A stretch of 59,663 nucleotides of DNA, taken from the NCBI GenBank assembly GCA_004524595.1, contig SDOA01000008.1, forward strand, positions 1 through 59,663, given 5' to 3'. The position numbers were made by a program, and so were the translations under genes. This document shows, piece after piece, positions 1 through 9,008 of this stretch. A model generated the notes under the pieces. That model did no database searches and was not told the origin of the DNA. It saw only the letters and a list, made by a program, of their open reading frames with translations. Positions within the stretch are counted from its first letter, which is position 1. Each line of letters opens with the position of its first letter. This DNA is from Candidatus Thorarchaeota archaeon (GTDB taxonomy: Archaea; Asgardarchaeota; Thorarchaeia; Thorarchaeales; Thorarchaeaceae).

Positions 1-551
1 AAATATGAGAGTGATCCTGAATGACCTACTGGAAGAGATGGTCCCTCATCTGTTTCACTCCATCCATCATAGAGTGCATCTCCATTTCCGCCTGAATATC
101 GCATGAAATGGATGATATTTCCAGCCTCATCGAAAATGGCAATCTCATCACCTGCAGCATCGAGGATTCTTTCTGATCTACCAAGATATATTGTTGCAGT
201 ACCATCCGAAGCATCAAGGTCCTCAATTCCAGATCCAGTATATACAACAATGTAATCTTCAGCATCTACATTCATTATTGTTGGAAGAGTGATTCTTCCT
301 TCATTATCGAATGTGGTAATTTTCCACCCACTAATTGTAGACTCTGTGTACGCTGCAGAGATGTATATCTCAAAATACTCCTCATCTACAGTTAAAGTTG
401 AATTCATATGAACTTCATTAATCCAAGCCTTTCCATTAAAAGTCGAATCTGCGGGTTCTGACGCAGGTATTCCCATAAGTAAGACTACTCCTGCGACAGT
501 GGCTCCAACAAGAACAAGAACTATGATGGTGGCTTTTAGTTTATTATCCAT
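1..551 (-). CDS. Secreted or membrane-anchored lamin-tail-domain protein (partial, 3' end outside window)
   Basis: The reading frame is open from an ATG at 551 leftwards to the window edge (183 codons seen). It begins with MDNK and a hydrophobic stretch (about residues 8-28), a signal peptide or single N-terminal anchor, so the rest is probably outside the cell. From about residue 43 the pattern WINEVHMN, then EEYFEIYI, SGWKITTF, a YIVVYTG strand and IIHFMRYSGG follows the lamin tail domain (LTD), an Ig-like fold found in nuclear lamins and many secreted prokaryotic proteins. A TATA-like GGATATATG lies near 593-601 on the minus strand, and an AGGAGT ribosome site precedes the ATG. The function of prokaryotic LTD proteins is poorly known and the C-terminus is not visible. 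The LTD call is moderately strong. Confidence 0.7.
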   Translation of the reverse strand, partial: MDNKLKATIIVLVLVGATVAGVVLLMGIPASEPADSTFNGKAWINEVHMNSTLTVDEEYFEIYISAAYTESTISGWKITTFDNEGRITLPTIMNVDAEDYIVVYTGSGIEDLDASDGTATIYLGRSERILDAAGDEIAIFDEAGNIIHFMRYSGGNGDALYDGWSETDEGPSLPVGHSGSLSY

Positions 552-700
552 TCTCTCGTACTCCTATAGAGTATTTTCTACAAGTTAAATCATATATCCA
601 AACTTGACTACTTTAACTATTACCATAAATCTCTCCTCGAATGACTATTCGGTATACTCAATAAGGACAAGTCATCTCCAAATTTCATTTCATCATCAAC

Positions 701-1906
701 TTGGAGGTTATTACAACGAAACGAATTGGAATCATCGGTAATGGCGTTGCTGCAATCACTGCACTGAGAGAAATTCGAAGTAAGGACTCTGACGTGGAAA
801 TCGATATATTTACAGACGAACGACATGCCTATTATCCAAAACCTAACCTCATTGATTTTGTTGCAGGAAAAAGAACAATAGACGAGACCATTCTTTATAG
901 TCCCGATTGGTATGAAAAGCAGTCTATTAATCTTCTATTATCAAAACCTGTTATCAGAATTGATACGAGTTCCAAAGAAATAGTGACATCTTCATCAACT
1001 CATTCAGGTTATGATTCTCTTCTCATTGTTGTCGGTTGTGTTCCTTTCGTTCCACCTTTCGAGGGTCTTTCAAAACAAAGTGTCCATGTAATTCGTACTC
1101 TGGATGATGCTCTGGACATCAAAAAAGCTGTCAAAGGTTCTGGTAGAGAGATTGTTGTAGGAGGTGGGATTCTTGGAATTGAGCTTGCTGCAGCCATGAA
1201 AGCAATTGGTGGTGATCCGATTGTTGTCACTAATATCAACACACTTCTACCCATGCAGCTTGATGAGGCTGGTAGTGATATTCTTCTTCAGCATCTTGAA
1301 AAATTGAGAATAACAGTCCTACGCGGATTTTCTTGTGTGAAGATATCTGGTAATAATACAGCAGATGGTATTATTTCCGAGAAAGGGGATAAGATTGAAG
1401 GCGACCTTGTTGTAATCGCTACAGGTGTCCGTTCGAACACCCAACTAGCTATTGATTCAGGTATATCAGTGAAACGGGGGATTGTAGCTGATGACCATAT
1501 GCAGACATCTGTATCTGGAATTTTCGCTGCAGGAGATTGCATGGAATGGAGAGATCAATGGTATGGGATTATTCCTTGGGCTACAGCAACAGCAAGAATT
1601 GCTGCGGCTAATATGCTTGATTTCGGTAGTGCAAAATTCGAGGGGATTACCTCATCCAACACGCTTCAAGTAGCAGGTATCGATCTCTCTAGCATTGGCA
1701 TTATTCATCCAAAGACCTCAGAATATGAATCAATTATTTCAAGTGATGAACAAAAAGGGACCTACTTCAAGGCGGTCCTAAAAGACGATGTTATTGTAGG
1801 TGCCATCAGTCTTGGAGACCGTAAGATTGCGATGAAACTCCGAGGTTTAGTCAATAAACAGACTAACGTTTCAGGAATGAAAGAATCAATTTTCGATGTA
1901 GAGTGA
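701..1906 (+). CDS. FAD/NAD(P)-dependent pyridine nucleotide-disulfide oxidoreductase
   Basis: This 401-residue flavoprotein has the NADH:rubredoxin reductase / NirB-N-terminal layout. The FAD-binding dinucleotide fold is at the N-terminus (IGIIGNGVAA), a second Rossmann motif for NAD(P)H is near residues 148-160 (IVVGGGILGIELAAA), and the second FAD contact IFAAGDCMEW is near 272-281. The family passes electrons from NAD(P)H to small redox proteins, oxygen species or disulfides. No redox-active CxxxxC pair is visible, so it is not a classical thioredoxin or lipoamide reductase. The start is TTG at 701. A GGAGGT at 703-708 lies just inside it, so an unusual start a few codons downstream is possible. 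It stands alone and converges with rad50, with 3 bases between the stops. The electron acceptor cannot be told from sequence. Confidence 0.85.
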   Translation: MEVITTKRIGIIGNGVAAITALREIRSKDSDVEIDIFTDERHAYYPKPNLIDFVAGKRTIDETILYSPDWYEKQSINLLLSKPVIRIDTSSKEIVTSSSTHSGYDSLLIVVGCVPFVPPFEGLSKQSVHVIRTLDDALDIKKAVKGSGREIVVGGGILGIELAAAMKAIGGDPIVVTNINTLLPMQLDEAGSDILLQHLEKLRITVLRGFSCVKISGNNTADGIISEKGDKIEGDLVVIATGVRSNTQLAIDSGISVKRGIVADDHMQTSVSGIFAAGDCMEWRDQWYGIIPWATATARIAAANMLDFGSAKFEGITSSNTLQVAGIDLSSIGIIHPKTSEYESIISSDEQKGTYFKAVLKDDVIVGAISLGDRKIAMKLRGLVNKQTNVSGMKESIFDVE

Positions 1907-1909
1907 ATT

Positions 1910-3202
1910 TTAATCAATTTCAACATTTGGCTGTCTCCCCTTTCCTTGAGGAATGAGAGATATGACTTGATTTGTGGATCCTTTCAATTCTTCCATGTGA
2001 GTGACTACTATTACTTGATCCACAACATCTAATCCATTAATAGCATCTGGTAACCATCGACGCCGTTGTTCATCAAGACCCGCACCGGGTTCATCCAAAA
2101 TTATGAGACCTGGTGGTGGAGTTGATGATGAGTGTTTTTGAAGAGCCGTATTAACAGCAACACGTAAAGCAAAATTGACACATACATCTTCTCCTCCAGA
2201 TGCCGCTTTAAGAGGGACTCTGTTTCCTTGCAAATCATATAATGATATTTCATAGTCATCATCAATTGCTAAATCGCCATATCTATCCCCAAAGATTTCA
2301 AGGAATATCTGCCGTGCTTCTGTTCTCACATGTGGACGTAATTGGCTCTCAGCAATTCCGGGAATAGTTTCGAGAATGGATTTAATATGCTCCCCGATTT
2401 CAAGTTCTGTTTCAAGTTCTTTTGGTCGAGTCGTGAGAGTCTTTGATGAGAGTTCTTCATCAACCAGCTCAATTGATGCTCTAACTTTCTCCATGATTTT
2501 CTCCAGTTGTCCAAGCTCAACCTTTTCACCGAGCTCTTCCCGTATCTTTTCCAATGACTTCAGCGCAATCTCGAATTCAGCTTTTCCAGGCAAGTGTTGT
2601 CGAACATTCTCAAGTTGCTGTTTTGTATTTGATAATTCCTTTAATTCGTCTGAGATTTTCTTGTTAGTCTTGTTCAACTCACTCTTTTTCTTGTCATAGA
2701 TACCTAGCCCCATCATGTTGTAAAGCCCTTTGACTCTATCAGATGGTGTTTCTCTTGAGAGTTTGAAGATCTCTCCTTGTCTGACATAAGTAAGTGCTGA
2801 AAATGCGTTTCTATCCATCCCAAGAAGATCAACAATTTTCTTATCAACGCGAATAGGCTCACTTGCAATAGGTTCACGGTTTCCGACAAGATAGAGGTCT
2901 GCATTAGTAGTACCCGGGTGTATAGTTCTTACGACCCGATACTCTTTCCTATTGATTGGCGCAATAAATGTGAGTTCAATCTTTGCTTTCTTGCTGTTAT
3001 GTCTGATGACCTCCTCCACTTTTTTAATAGCCTTTTCTTTTCGTGTGACACTCCTAAACAATGCAAACTCGATTGCTTCCAATATTGTTGTCTTTCCAGA
3101 ACCATTGGGACCTACTATCGCTGTTGTACCACGATTGAAGGTTAAGTCCTGATCGTGAAAGACTTTGAAATCCACCATTCTTAGTTTCTTGAGCATAATC
3201 AC
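1910..3202 (-). CDS. rad50: Rad50-like SMC-type ATPase, unusually short, no zinc hook
   Basis: This is the ATPase partner of Mre11 in double-strand break end processing. The ABC-type head is complete: Walker A GPNGSGKT (31-38), Q-loop YVRQGEI (about 139-145), signature SGGED (335-339), Walker B LIILDEP (367-372) and an H-loop histidine in THMEEL (about 402). The lobes are joined by only about 115 residues of predicted coiled coil (about 170-285). Typical archaeal Rad50 is near 880 residues with long coiled-coil arms meeting at a CxxC zinc hook. Here the only cysteine is C341 beside the signature motif, so there is no hook. The frame is uninterrupted, arguing against a frameshift. GTG at 3202 overlaps the mre11 stop, but ATG at 3196 sits 9 nt after GGAGG and is the better start. 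It is translationally coupled to mre11. Confidence 0.85.
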   Translation of the reverse strand: MIMLKKLRMVDFKVFHDQDLTFNRGTTAIVGPNGSGKTTILEAIEFALFRSVTRKEKAIKKVEEVIRHNSKKAKIELTFIAPINRKEYRVVRTIHPGTTNADLYLVGNREPIASEPIRVDKKIVDLLGMDRNAFSALTYVRQGEIFKLSRETPSDRVKGLYNMMGLGIYDKKKSELNKTNKKISDELKELSNTKQQLENVRQHLPGKAEFEIALKSLEKIREELGEKVELGQLEKIMEKVRASIELVDEELSSKTLTTRPKELETELEIGEHIKSILETIPGIAESQLRPHVRTEARQIFLEIFGDRYGDLAIDDDYEISLYDLQGNRVPLKAASGGEDVCVNFALRVAVNTALQKHSSSTPPPGLIILDEPGAGLDEQRRRWLPDAINGLDVVDQVIVVTHMEELKGSTNQVISLIPQGKGRQPNVEID

Positions 3203-4275
3203 TTGCCTCCGAATAATTTAGGCAATATCTCATTGACTTCACTTTGCAATTCATCATTAGTTGCTGCCATGTATTCTTGAACAGTTCTTTCTACATTAAG
3301 TGGTTCTGAGAATTGAATGCTGGTTGGAATACTACATTTCCAATTAGCCGCAATATGAAGAAAAAGTGGATTATGTTTTGACTCACCATATTGCAAGACT
3401 TTGGTCCTGTCCATATTTCTCTCAGTTTCCGAATCTATGATTCCATTGACTTGCACAATAATAATTGGTTTTTCCTTCTTTGGTGCGATTTCATCAATCC
3501 GCTTTTTGATTGCAGTATTTGCTTGTTCTGGATTCATCTTACTAATATTGACCGCAGGGACAAATTTGAATTCTCTAACATCATTTAGTGTTTCTACTTC
3601 ATACTCGCATCCTTTTGAATCAATATCAATGAATATGATCTTTTTAGTTCCTTGAAACTCAGTTTCCCATCTCACAAAACATGTTGAACCCGGTCTACCA
3701 ATATTATTCTCTTTATCTAGAAAGAAAGTATGTTTATGCCCACAACCATAGTAATCAAATGTGACAGGTAAATCATCACTCTTACGAGGCAAATCATGAG
3801 CGAAAAAGAGTGCGATATCTTCCTCAGGTTTCACTTCATTCAATACATGATCAAGTGTTCTTTCTGAAGTCCATGAGAGTAAGTGTAGCTCCACAGGTTT
3901 TCCATCATAAGATTTCTTGAAACCTTTGTATGCTTTCTCACCTGTTGATTTGATTAAACCCATGGTTTCTAATCCAATCAGAGGACTATGATTATATCTG
4001 AAGCCATAAGGATGGTCGTGATTTCCCTGTAAGACAAAAAGATCAACTTTTCCTTGAACTCTCTTAAAAGTTTTAATGACAAAGTTCTGGTCATCATTCT
4101 GAGGAAGGGATTCATGAAAGAGGTCGCCGGTATGAACAAGAATATCTGGAGACTTCGCCATCGCCTTATCAATCGCTTTCTCAAAGCATTTCCGAGCATC
4201 TTCTCTCCGCTCAGTTAATTGAAACATTGAACTTCCAAGATGCGAATCAGAAATATGGGCAATTCGTACCAACAC
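3199..4275 (-). CDS. mre11: Mre11 DNA double-strand break repair nuclease
   Basis: This 358-residue calcineurin-like phosphoesterase is the nuclease of the Mre11-Rad50 complex. The five metal-binding motifs are in order: HISDSHLG (about 7-14), HTGDLF (about 48-53), LQGNHDHP (about 99-106), the FFAHD histidine (about 175) and GCGHKH (about 193-198). The C-terminal third should carry the capping domain and the Rad50-binding helices. The length is near that of archaeal Mre11. The GTG start at 4275 is preceded by a GGGAGG run. The stop overlaps the rad50 start. The neighbouring herA and nurA genes found beside mre11-rad50 in many archaea are absent here. A 7-bp inverted repeat (ACATAAC at 4300-4306, GTTATGT at 4324-4330) lies in the divergent promoter region shared with the protease gene at 4381. 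Confidence 0.93.
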   Translation of the reverse strand: MLVRIAHISDSHLGSSMFQLTERREDARKCFEKAIDKAMAKSPDILVHTGDLFHESLPQNDDQNFVIKTFKRVQGKVDLFVLQGNHDHPYGFRYNHSPLIGLETMGLIKSTGEKAYKGFKKSYDGKPVELHLLSWTSERTLDHVLNEVKPEEDIALFFAHDLPRKSDDLPVTFDYYGCGHKHTFFLDKENNIGRPGSTCFVRWETEFQGTKKIIFIDIDSKGCEYEVETLNDVREFKFVPAVNISKMNPEQANTAIKKRIDEIAPKKEKPIIIVQVNGIIDSETERNMDRTKVLQYGESKHNPLFLHIAANWKCSIPTSIQFSEPLNVERTVQEYMAATNDELQSEVNEILPKLFGGK

Positions 4276-4380
4276 CTCTTGCCTCCCAATTCATTGATGA
4301 CATAACACTATATGAATGAGTTTGTTATGTTTATCGGGGCTTAAATTGCAGGAATAATATAATTAATCGTAAATCTTAGA

Positions 4381-5370
4381 TTGGAGACCGTATCTTTGGT
4401 TACTATATCTGCTCAAGAGAATGTTTCAACTGAAGTTCGAAAGCCAGTATTTTGGTCCTCACTTGATATACTTTTAATTGCAATAATTATGTTATCTATT
4501 AGTGTTATATGGAGGATAATAGATCAATTTGTTTTAGGACTTGGCAACACATGGATGAATATTCTTCCGTCTAAACTATTCCCTTTGCTTATCATTCTTG
4601 GTTTCTTTTGGAAATATCGCCGATATGAAATTGATAGCATTTTAGGTCTCTCAAAGAAACAATTCAGAGCTCAAGTCACAACAGGGATTGTAATGGTCAT
4701 TTTGATTTCATTATTGATTGACTTAGGTGGTACCATCATATATGCTAGATTTATTGATCCTGCCTATCCTCTTGAATTGCATATATTAAACCCAAATCTT
4801 CTTGGATATCTATTTGTTTTCTTCTTGATCAATGCATTTCTTGAGGAATCTCTCTTTAGGGGTCTACTTCAGAATTCTATAAAGACACGAATTACTCCAA
4901 ATAAAGCAATTCTCATTTCAGCGGTACTTTTTGGAGTGTGGCATGCAGGTTGGCCCTTAGTGAATGGTCTGACGGGAATTGAAGTAGTAATTCAAGTATC
5001 ATCAATGATATTCTTCACAACGATCTTAGGTCTTCTGTTTGGTGTTTATTACGAATACTATAGCTCTTCTCAATCTCTTGTGGGACCAATAATAGCTCAT
5101 ACATTCTTCAACTTCATAAGTGAGTGCTTCAAACTTGGTCCGGAGCCCGTGATTCAAGGACCTGATTTAATTTTCTCAACACCTGAATTGATGATAATCT
5201 CTCTTGTTCTGTTCTTCGGAGTTTTTTCATTTCTTCTTGTCATTTTCTGGCGTTTCAAAATTGAGCAGATTGCATCTCTTTGTAATGATGTCAAAAGATG
5301 GATTATACATAAGATACTGATTCTCTTTCATAAGATACCTACTCAACAGATACAACGAAACAAGGAATGA
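4381..5370 (+). CDS. CPBP-family intramembrane glutamic protease (CAAX protease / bacteriocin-processing type)
   Basis: This 329-residue multi-pass membrane protein has the three active-site motifs of the CPBP (Abi, Rce1-like) family: EESLFRG (155-161; the paired Glu and the Arg four residues on), FGVWHA (184-189) and HTFFNF (240-245). Around eight hydrophobic segments surround them. Family members cleave substrates inside the membrane; archaeal substrates are mostly unknown. The only start available is TTG at 4381, directly after an AT-rich stretch, compatible with a leaderless transcript. The stop overlaps the next gene by four bases (ATGA), so the two are probably co-transcribed and the next protein may be a partner or substrate. 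The family call is firm; the biological role is open. Confidence 0.85.
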   Translation: METVSLVTISAQENVSTEVRKPVFWSSLDILLIAIIMLSISVIWRIIDQFVLGLGNTWMNILPSKLFPLLIILGFFWKYRRYEIDSILGLSKKQFRAQVTTGIVMVILISLLIDLGGTIIYARFIDPAYPLELHILNPNLLGYLFVFFLINAFLEESLFRGLLQNSIKTRITPNKAILISAVLFGVWHAGWPLVNGLTGIEVVIQVSSMIFFTTILGLLFGVYYEYYSSSQSLVGPIIAHTFFNFISECFKLGPEPVIQGPDLIFSTPELMIISLVLFFGVFSFLLVIFWRFKIEQIASLCNDVKRWIIHKILILFHKIPTQQIQRNKE

Positions 5371-6074
5371 TAATCATGCAGTCGGGTATAGAGTTCGTTT
5401 TAATTTCAAATGCTGTTACAATTTTAATTTCTGCATCTGTCGGAATATATTTACTAAGAATATGGTTACATCAGAGTACTCGTTTGATTACCGATTTACC
5501 ATTAGTTTTTGCAATAACAACAATCAGTCAAGCTTTTCAAACGTTTGTTTTAGTACTTCCCTTCGTGGGATTGCTTGAAGCATCAATGAATCTCTTTAGA
5601 CTTCGCTCCATCATCATAGGTGGGTCAATCATACCTATTATTGGTGCTTTGTTGCAGATATGGCTTCCACGAATTGAAAAATATCATAATAGAATCTTAG
5701 CATCAGTTACTCTATATTGGATGTTCATTGCTCTTCTTGGCTCAACCGAATCAATCATCATGGTACTAACAATTCCTATCATCGTAATCATTGCACTTAT
5801 GATGATGGTGACTTTTATTATCACATGGAAGACTGGTCGGTTAAAAGAAGTTCGTAGTGAAGTAATGATTGCTGCAATTCCCTTTGCTTTAGTCAGTCAG
5901 ATTTCTAGAGTACCTTTACTCACAACACCTTTGTTCTACGTTTCTGATATCTTTCTTGCCCTCTCTCTCTTGATCACTGCTTTTGCATTTACTAATCCTT
6001 GGAAGACCAGGGAAAGTCGAAGTTCTAATGATATCAAAGAACACTCTAATGTTGAATCTATCTTGACAGTCTAG
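5367..6074 (+). CDS. Seven-pass hydrophobic membrane protein, unknown function
   Basis: I do not recognise this 235-residue protein. It has about seven hydrophobic segments (roughly residues 9-30, 42-66, 78-97, 106-126, 128-151, 165-184 and 187-210) joined by short loops, and a short polar C-terminal tail. No catalytic or ligand motif stands out. It overlaps the CPBP protease gene by ATGA and should be translated with it. The pairing suggests a partner of the protease, but there is no motif to support that. ATG at 5376 is an alternative start three codons in. Gene confidence is high; function is unknown. Confidence 0.75.
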   Translation: MIIMQSGIEFVLISNAVTILISASVGIYLLRIWLHQSTRLITDLPLVFAITTISQAFQTFVLVLPFVGLLEASMNLFRLRSIIIGGSIIPIIGALLQIWLPRIEKYHNRILASVTLYWMFIALLGSTESIIMVLTIPIIVIIALMMMVTFIITWKTGRLKEVRSEVMIAAIPFALVSQISRVPLLTTPLFYVSDIFLALSLLITAFAFTNPWKTRESRSSNDIKEHSNVESILTV

Positions 6075-6122
6075 TGTAATTTGGAAGTCTCTCTAGATTG
6101 AACTCGTATTTTCTAGATGCCG

Positions 6123-7700
6123 TCATACACCGTCCTCTACCACAACACCTTCATACATGCTACTAATCGTAATCGCTGGACTTGCGTCAGAAAGTGGTCT
6201 AGATTTTGCTTGAATGTGCGTGCTTGCTATGATCTTTTCTGTATGAGAAATCTCCATTCTAATAGCTACTGTTGGATTCAACGCTCCAAATTCAAGAGAG
6301 TGTTTGAACTCTCCGTTATTAGCCATAACAGCATCATCAAATGCTTGTGCAAACTCTGATAGGTCCACCTCATTTTGAAACATTGCTGAAATTGTGTAAT
6401 GTGCTCTGCTTCCTTCAATTGAACCATATACTGTATAATCTAGAAGTTCTGCACCGGTCATCTTACAGGCTTTTGATATACCCTCGTTGACATGAGCATC
6501 AGTCATCTTCTCTCCTGCAAGATTTACAACCTTTCCCTTTCTTCCAATTCTATAGACTGAATACGGGTCTGTGTCAATAAAGGTTAACATATCCCCAATG
6601 CGATAACGTGTATATCCAAGCATATTGGAAATAACGATTTCATATCTATGACCTCTCTTGACCTCTGAGAGTGGTATCACTTCGGGTTCTTCTTTGTCAA
6701 CCTCTGACTCTGGAATGAATTCAAAATAGTTGATGTGTGGTAAAAGTTGTATTCCGTTATTTGTATCAGACCACAAAGTGGTACCATAGAGTCCTTCACT
6801 ACCTGCGTAATTGTCCCACAAGGTCGCATCAGGTAAGGTCTTTGATAACCATGATTTGTAGGGTTCTGCATCAATACCTGTTGCGCCTATAAGAACAAGC
6901 CCCGGCCAAAGCGTATTGAAATCAATCGTGCCATCATCATTTAGAGCATTGCGAATCTTATGTTCATATTTCGTTCCTTTGAAGTGTTGAAGCAGACTGT
7001 ATCCATACTCATTCTGCATCTTTCTAATGAATGAGATTGCCAAGGTTGTAATACCAGCTAAACCAGAGATGTTCTCTCTTACAGCATAGGTCGCATACGC
7101 CCATAGCTTTTCATTCACATTGGTCATGTTAAAAACCTCCTCTCCAGGTTTAACGAGTTTCTTAAGTAGAGGGGATGCAATCATTTCACGAGCAATTCCA
7201 GTCATGTACCCTAATGGTACACCATTTATGTTTCCTAATCGGGCAGGAGCTGCAAATGTGAGTAGAGTACCATCGAATACCTTTTTGTGGTCCTCTCCTG
7301 CATTAATAAAAGACATCATAAATAGTGTGCTTGCACTCGAATAGTCCGCCATTCCGGATTTACTAATCGGGAGCGCTTTTGGTTTTCCAGATGTGCCACT
7401 ACTCTGGACATACCAAATTACTGGGTCTTTAGTAATAATTGGTTGATCAGGTGTCTCTTGCACGCGTTTGAAATATGGTTGCATTGAATAATAATCATAG
7501 AGTGGAATATCTTCACTGAATTGTTCAGGTGAATTTATTGATTCAAATCTATGATCTCTGCCAAATGCAGTGTTGCTATGTTTCTCAAGTATTGATTTGA
7601 GTTTCGCTTCTGTTAGCTCTATCGGATTGTTAAGGATATATTCAATCTCCTTTGCTTTCCTCTTAGCGATTATTGGAACGAGCTTACTCATTATTGCCAT
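6123..7700 (-). CDS. GH3-family acyl-adenylating enzyme (acyl acid-amido synthetase-like)
   Basis: The 525-residue product belongs to the GH3 branch of the ANL (firefly luciferase) superfamily, which activates a carboxylate with ATP to an acyl-AMP and commonly joins it to an amino acid. The ATP-binding loop appears as YVQSSGTSGKPKALP. The A5-like motif DNYAGSEGLYG and the A8-like hinge YTRYRIGDML with NLAGEKM follow, in the usual GH3 order. GH3 proteins are best known as plant auxin and jasmonate conjugating enzymes, with scattered bacterial and archaeal homologues of unknown substrate. It is monocistronic, converging with the membrane protein gene that ends at 6074. ATG at 7700 is the called start; a second ATG lies at 7691. 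The substrate cannot be inferred. Confidence 0.88.
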   Translation of the reverse strand: MAIMSKLVPIIAKRKAKEIEYILNNPIELTEAKLKSILEKHSNTAFGRDHRFESINSPEQFSEDIPLYDYYSMQPYFKRVQETPDQPIITKDPVIWYVQSSGTSGKPKALPISKSGMADYSSASTLFMMSFINAGEDHKKVFDGTLLTFAAPARLGNINGVPLGYMTGIAREMIASPLLKKLVKPGEEVFNMTNVNEKLWAYATYAVRENISGLAGITTLAISFIRKMQNEYGYSLLQHFKGTKYEHKIRNALNDDGTIDFNTLWPGLVLIGATGIDAEPYKSWLSKTLPDATLWDNYAGSEGLYGTTLWSDTNNGIQLLPHINYFEFIPESEVDKEEPEVIPLSEVKRGHRYEIVISNMLGYTRYRIGDMLTFIDTDPYSVYRIGRKGKVVNLAGEKMTDAHVNEGISKACKMTGAELLDYTVYGSIEGSRAHYTISAMFQNEVDLSEFAQAFDDAVMANNGEFKHSLEFGALNPTVAIRMEISHTEKIIASTHIQAKSRPLSDASPAITISSMYEGVVVEDGV

Positions 7701-8228
7701 TATAGTCTTGCCTCCAACAGTTGGACAAAAATTGCCCCTCTGTCATTGAAAGACAAGACCAATAACTGATACAAATGTTTCAAATTACATAGAAGTCTTT
7801 TATAACGATTAGGAGGCGTGTAATAGACTATCCTAGTAACTGATGTTGCTAAAAAAATTCTATCATTGTTGAAAACCATTCAAACAGAACTATTGTTACA
7901 CTTCAATGATGCATAAAAGTCCTGAACTGCAAAAATTTGTATATGTTTTCATTCTTTTCAGTGCTTGACAGATCACAGCCAATAATGGTGATAGTAGAAT
8001 CCCTTAGCTGTGTAGAATTCTCGAACTACGCACAGTTAAATGAATTTCACCATATTCGTGGTAAAAAATTGCATTTTGATACTCTAAGATACATCCGAAT
8101 AATAAAATGGAGCCCGAAGAATCAGAAAAAAGGACTATAATTGCTTATTAAGCAACATGAGTAGCTAATATAATCGTATATCCGTGTTTGAGGTCTGTTG
8201 TAATATTTCTACTCCTTAAAGAACTATT
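7701..8228. other. AT-rich intergenic region, divergent promoters, no convincing gene
   Basis: The 528 bases separate the GH3 gene (leftward) from the first gene of the large plus-strand cluster. A 67-codon ORF at 7937-8140 has no ribosome site and unconvincing composition, and I do not accept it. A short perfect inverted repeat TTGCTT-ATT-AAGCAA lies near 8140-8156, about 75 bases before the first cluster gene, and an imperfect hairpin (CTGTGTAG / CTACGCACAG) lies near 8008-8035. Several AT-rich stretches near 8167-8210 could be TATA elements, but none is clearly better than the rest. The region should hold the cluster promoter. Confidence 0.5.
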
Positions 8229-9008
8229 TTGAATGAATTTGTATCAGTTATTCACAAGATGATATCACAACTAGAAGAACAACTTGCAGTAGCAGTGACA
8301 GCAAAGGGTCAAAGCACAGCTGATGTCACATTACCACTACAAATCATGTTCAGTAACTCTGATAGAACTATAATCAAGGCACACTTGCGTTATAGTGGTC
8401 CTGAGCGAGATGCTAATCTAATTATGATTGTGGGTCTCAGGAGTGATATACTTTCGCCATTTCAGAAATTCGAAACAGAGCAAAGGGGTAAATATCAACC
8501 CTGCGATATTCCTGGTCTTGTACCAGGACTCGCATTGTTAGCGGCATCTCCAAATAACGGACTTGTCCTTAGTGCAATTTCAAGAGAAGAGGCAACCCGT
8601 TTCATTCTTGTTTTCGAGGGTCTCTCAGATAGAAAGGGTGGTAGCCTCAAGTCATTGTCCAGCGCAGTTAGGATATTCATGAAACGATGGACTGAGTGGA
8701 CAGATGTATTGCTTGGCACTCTGAAACGTGATCCTATCGTAGGTCTTTGGGAACTGGACTGGCGTGAATTATTAGCTGGTGAATCAGGTTTTGTGACGAT
8801 GCCGTGGCATCAGACACTATCGTTCTCCGAACGTGAGATTGGACTCCAGAGAGTTGTGATCGCATCTAAGGCACTGCTTGCATCGGTCTTGAACAGCAAT
8901 CAACTGAAGACACCGATGATTAAAGGTCTCAAAGGGTGGTTAAATGATTTACATGCACTTCCTGAGATTATTAGCGGTGCTACAATGAGTGAGGAGGTAG
9001 AAATCTAA
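8229..9008 (+). CDS. Unrecognised cytosolic protein, first gene of the recombination/membrane cluster
   Basis: This 259-residue protein has no motif I recognise. It is mixed alpha/beta with no membrane segment. Features include an N-terminal helix (about 3-22), alternating beta strands to about residue 60 (LQIMFSNSD, IIKAHLRYSG, NLIMIVGLR), a proline/glycine stretch DIPGLVPGLALLA near 93-105 and a helical C-terminal half. TTG at 8229 is the only upstream start; the first in-frame ATG is at residue 11. There is no Shine-Dalgarno, which fits a leaderless first gene. Its stop (TAATG) overlaps the start of the next gene by one base, so it is the promoter-proximal gene of the cluster running to 23987. 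No function is proposed. Confidence 0.7.
   Translation: MNEFVSVIHKMISQLEEQLAVAVTAKGQSTADVTLPLQIMFSNSDRTIIKAHLRYSGPERDANLIMIVGLRSDILSPFQKFETEQRGKYQPCDIPGLVPGLALLAASPNNGLVLSAISREEATRFILVFEGLSDRKGGSLKSLSSAVRIFMKRWTEWTDVLLGTLKRDPIVGLWELDWRELLAGESGFVTMPWHQTLSFSEREIGLQRVVIASKALLASVLNSNQLKTPMIKGLKGWLNDLHALPEIISGATMSEEVEI

Noticed and set aside
1910..3202. Rad50 shortened by a frameshift
   Set aside because: Both ATPase lobes are in a single open frame and a frameshift would not join them.
7937..8140. 67-codon ORF in the 7701-8228 gap
   Set aside because: No ribosome site, no plausible composition, and it lies in the promoter region of the cluster.
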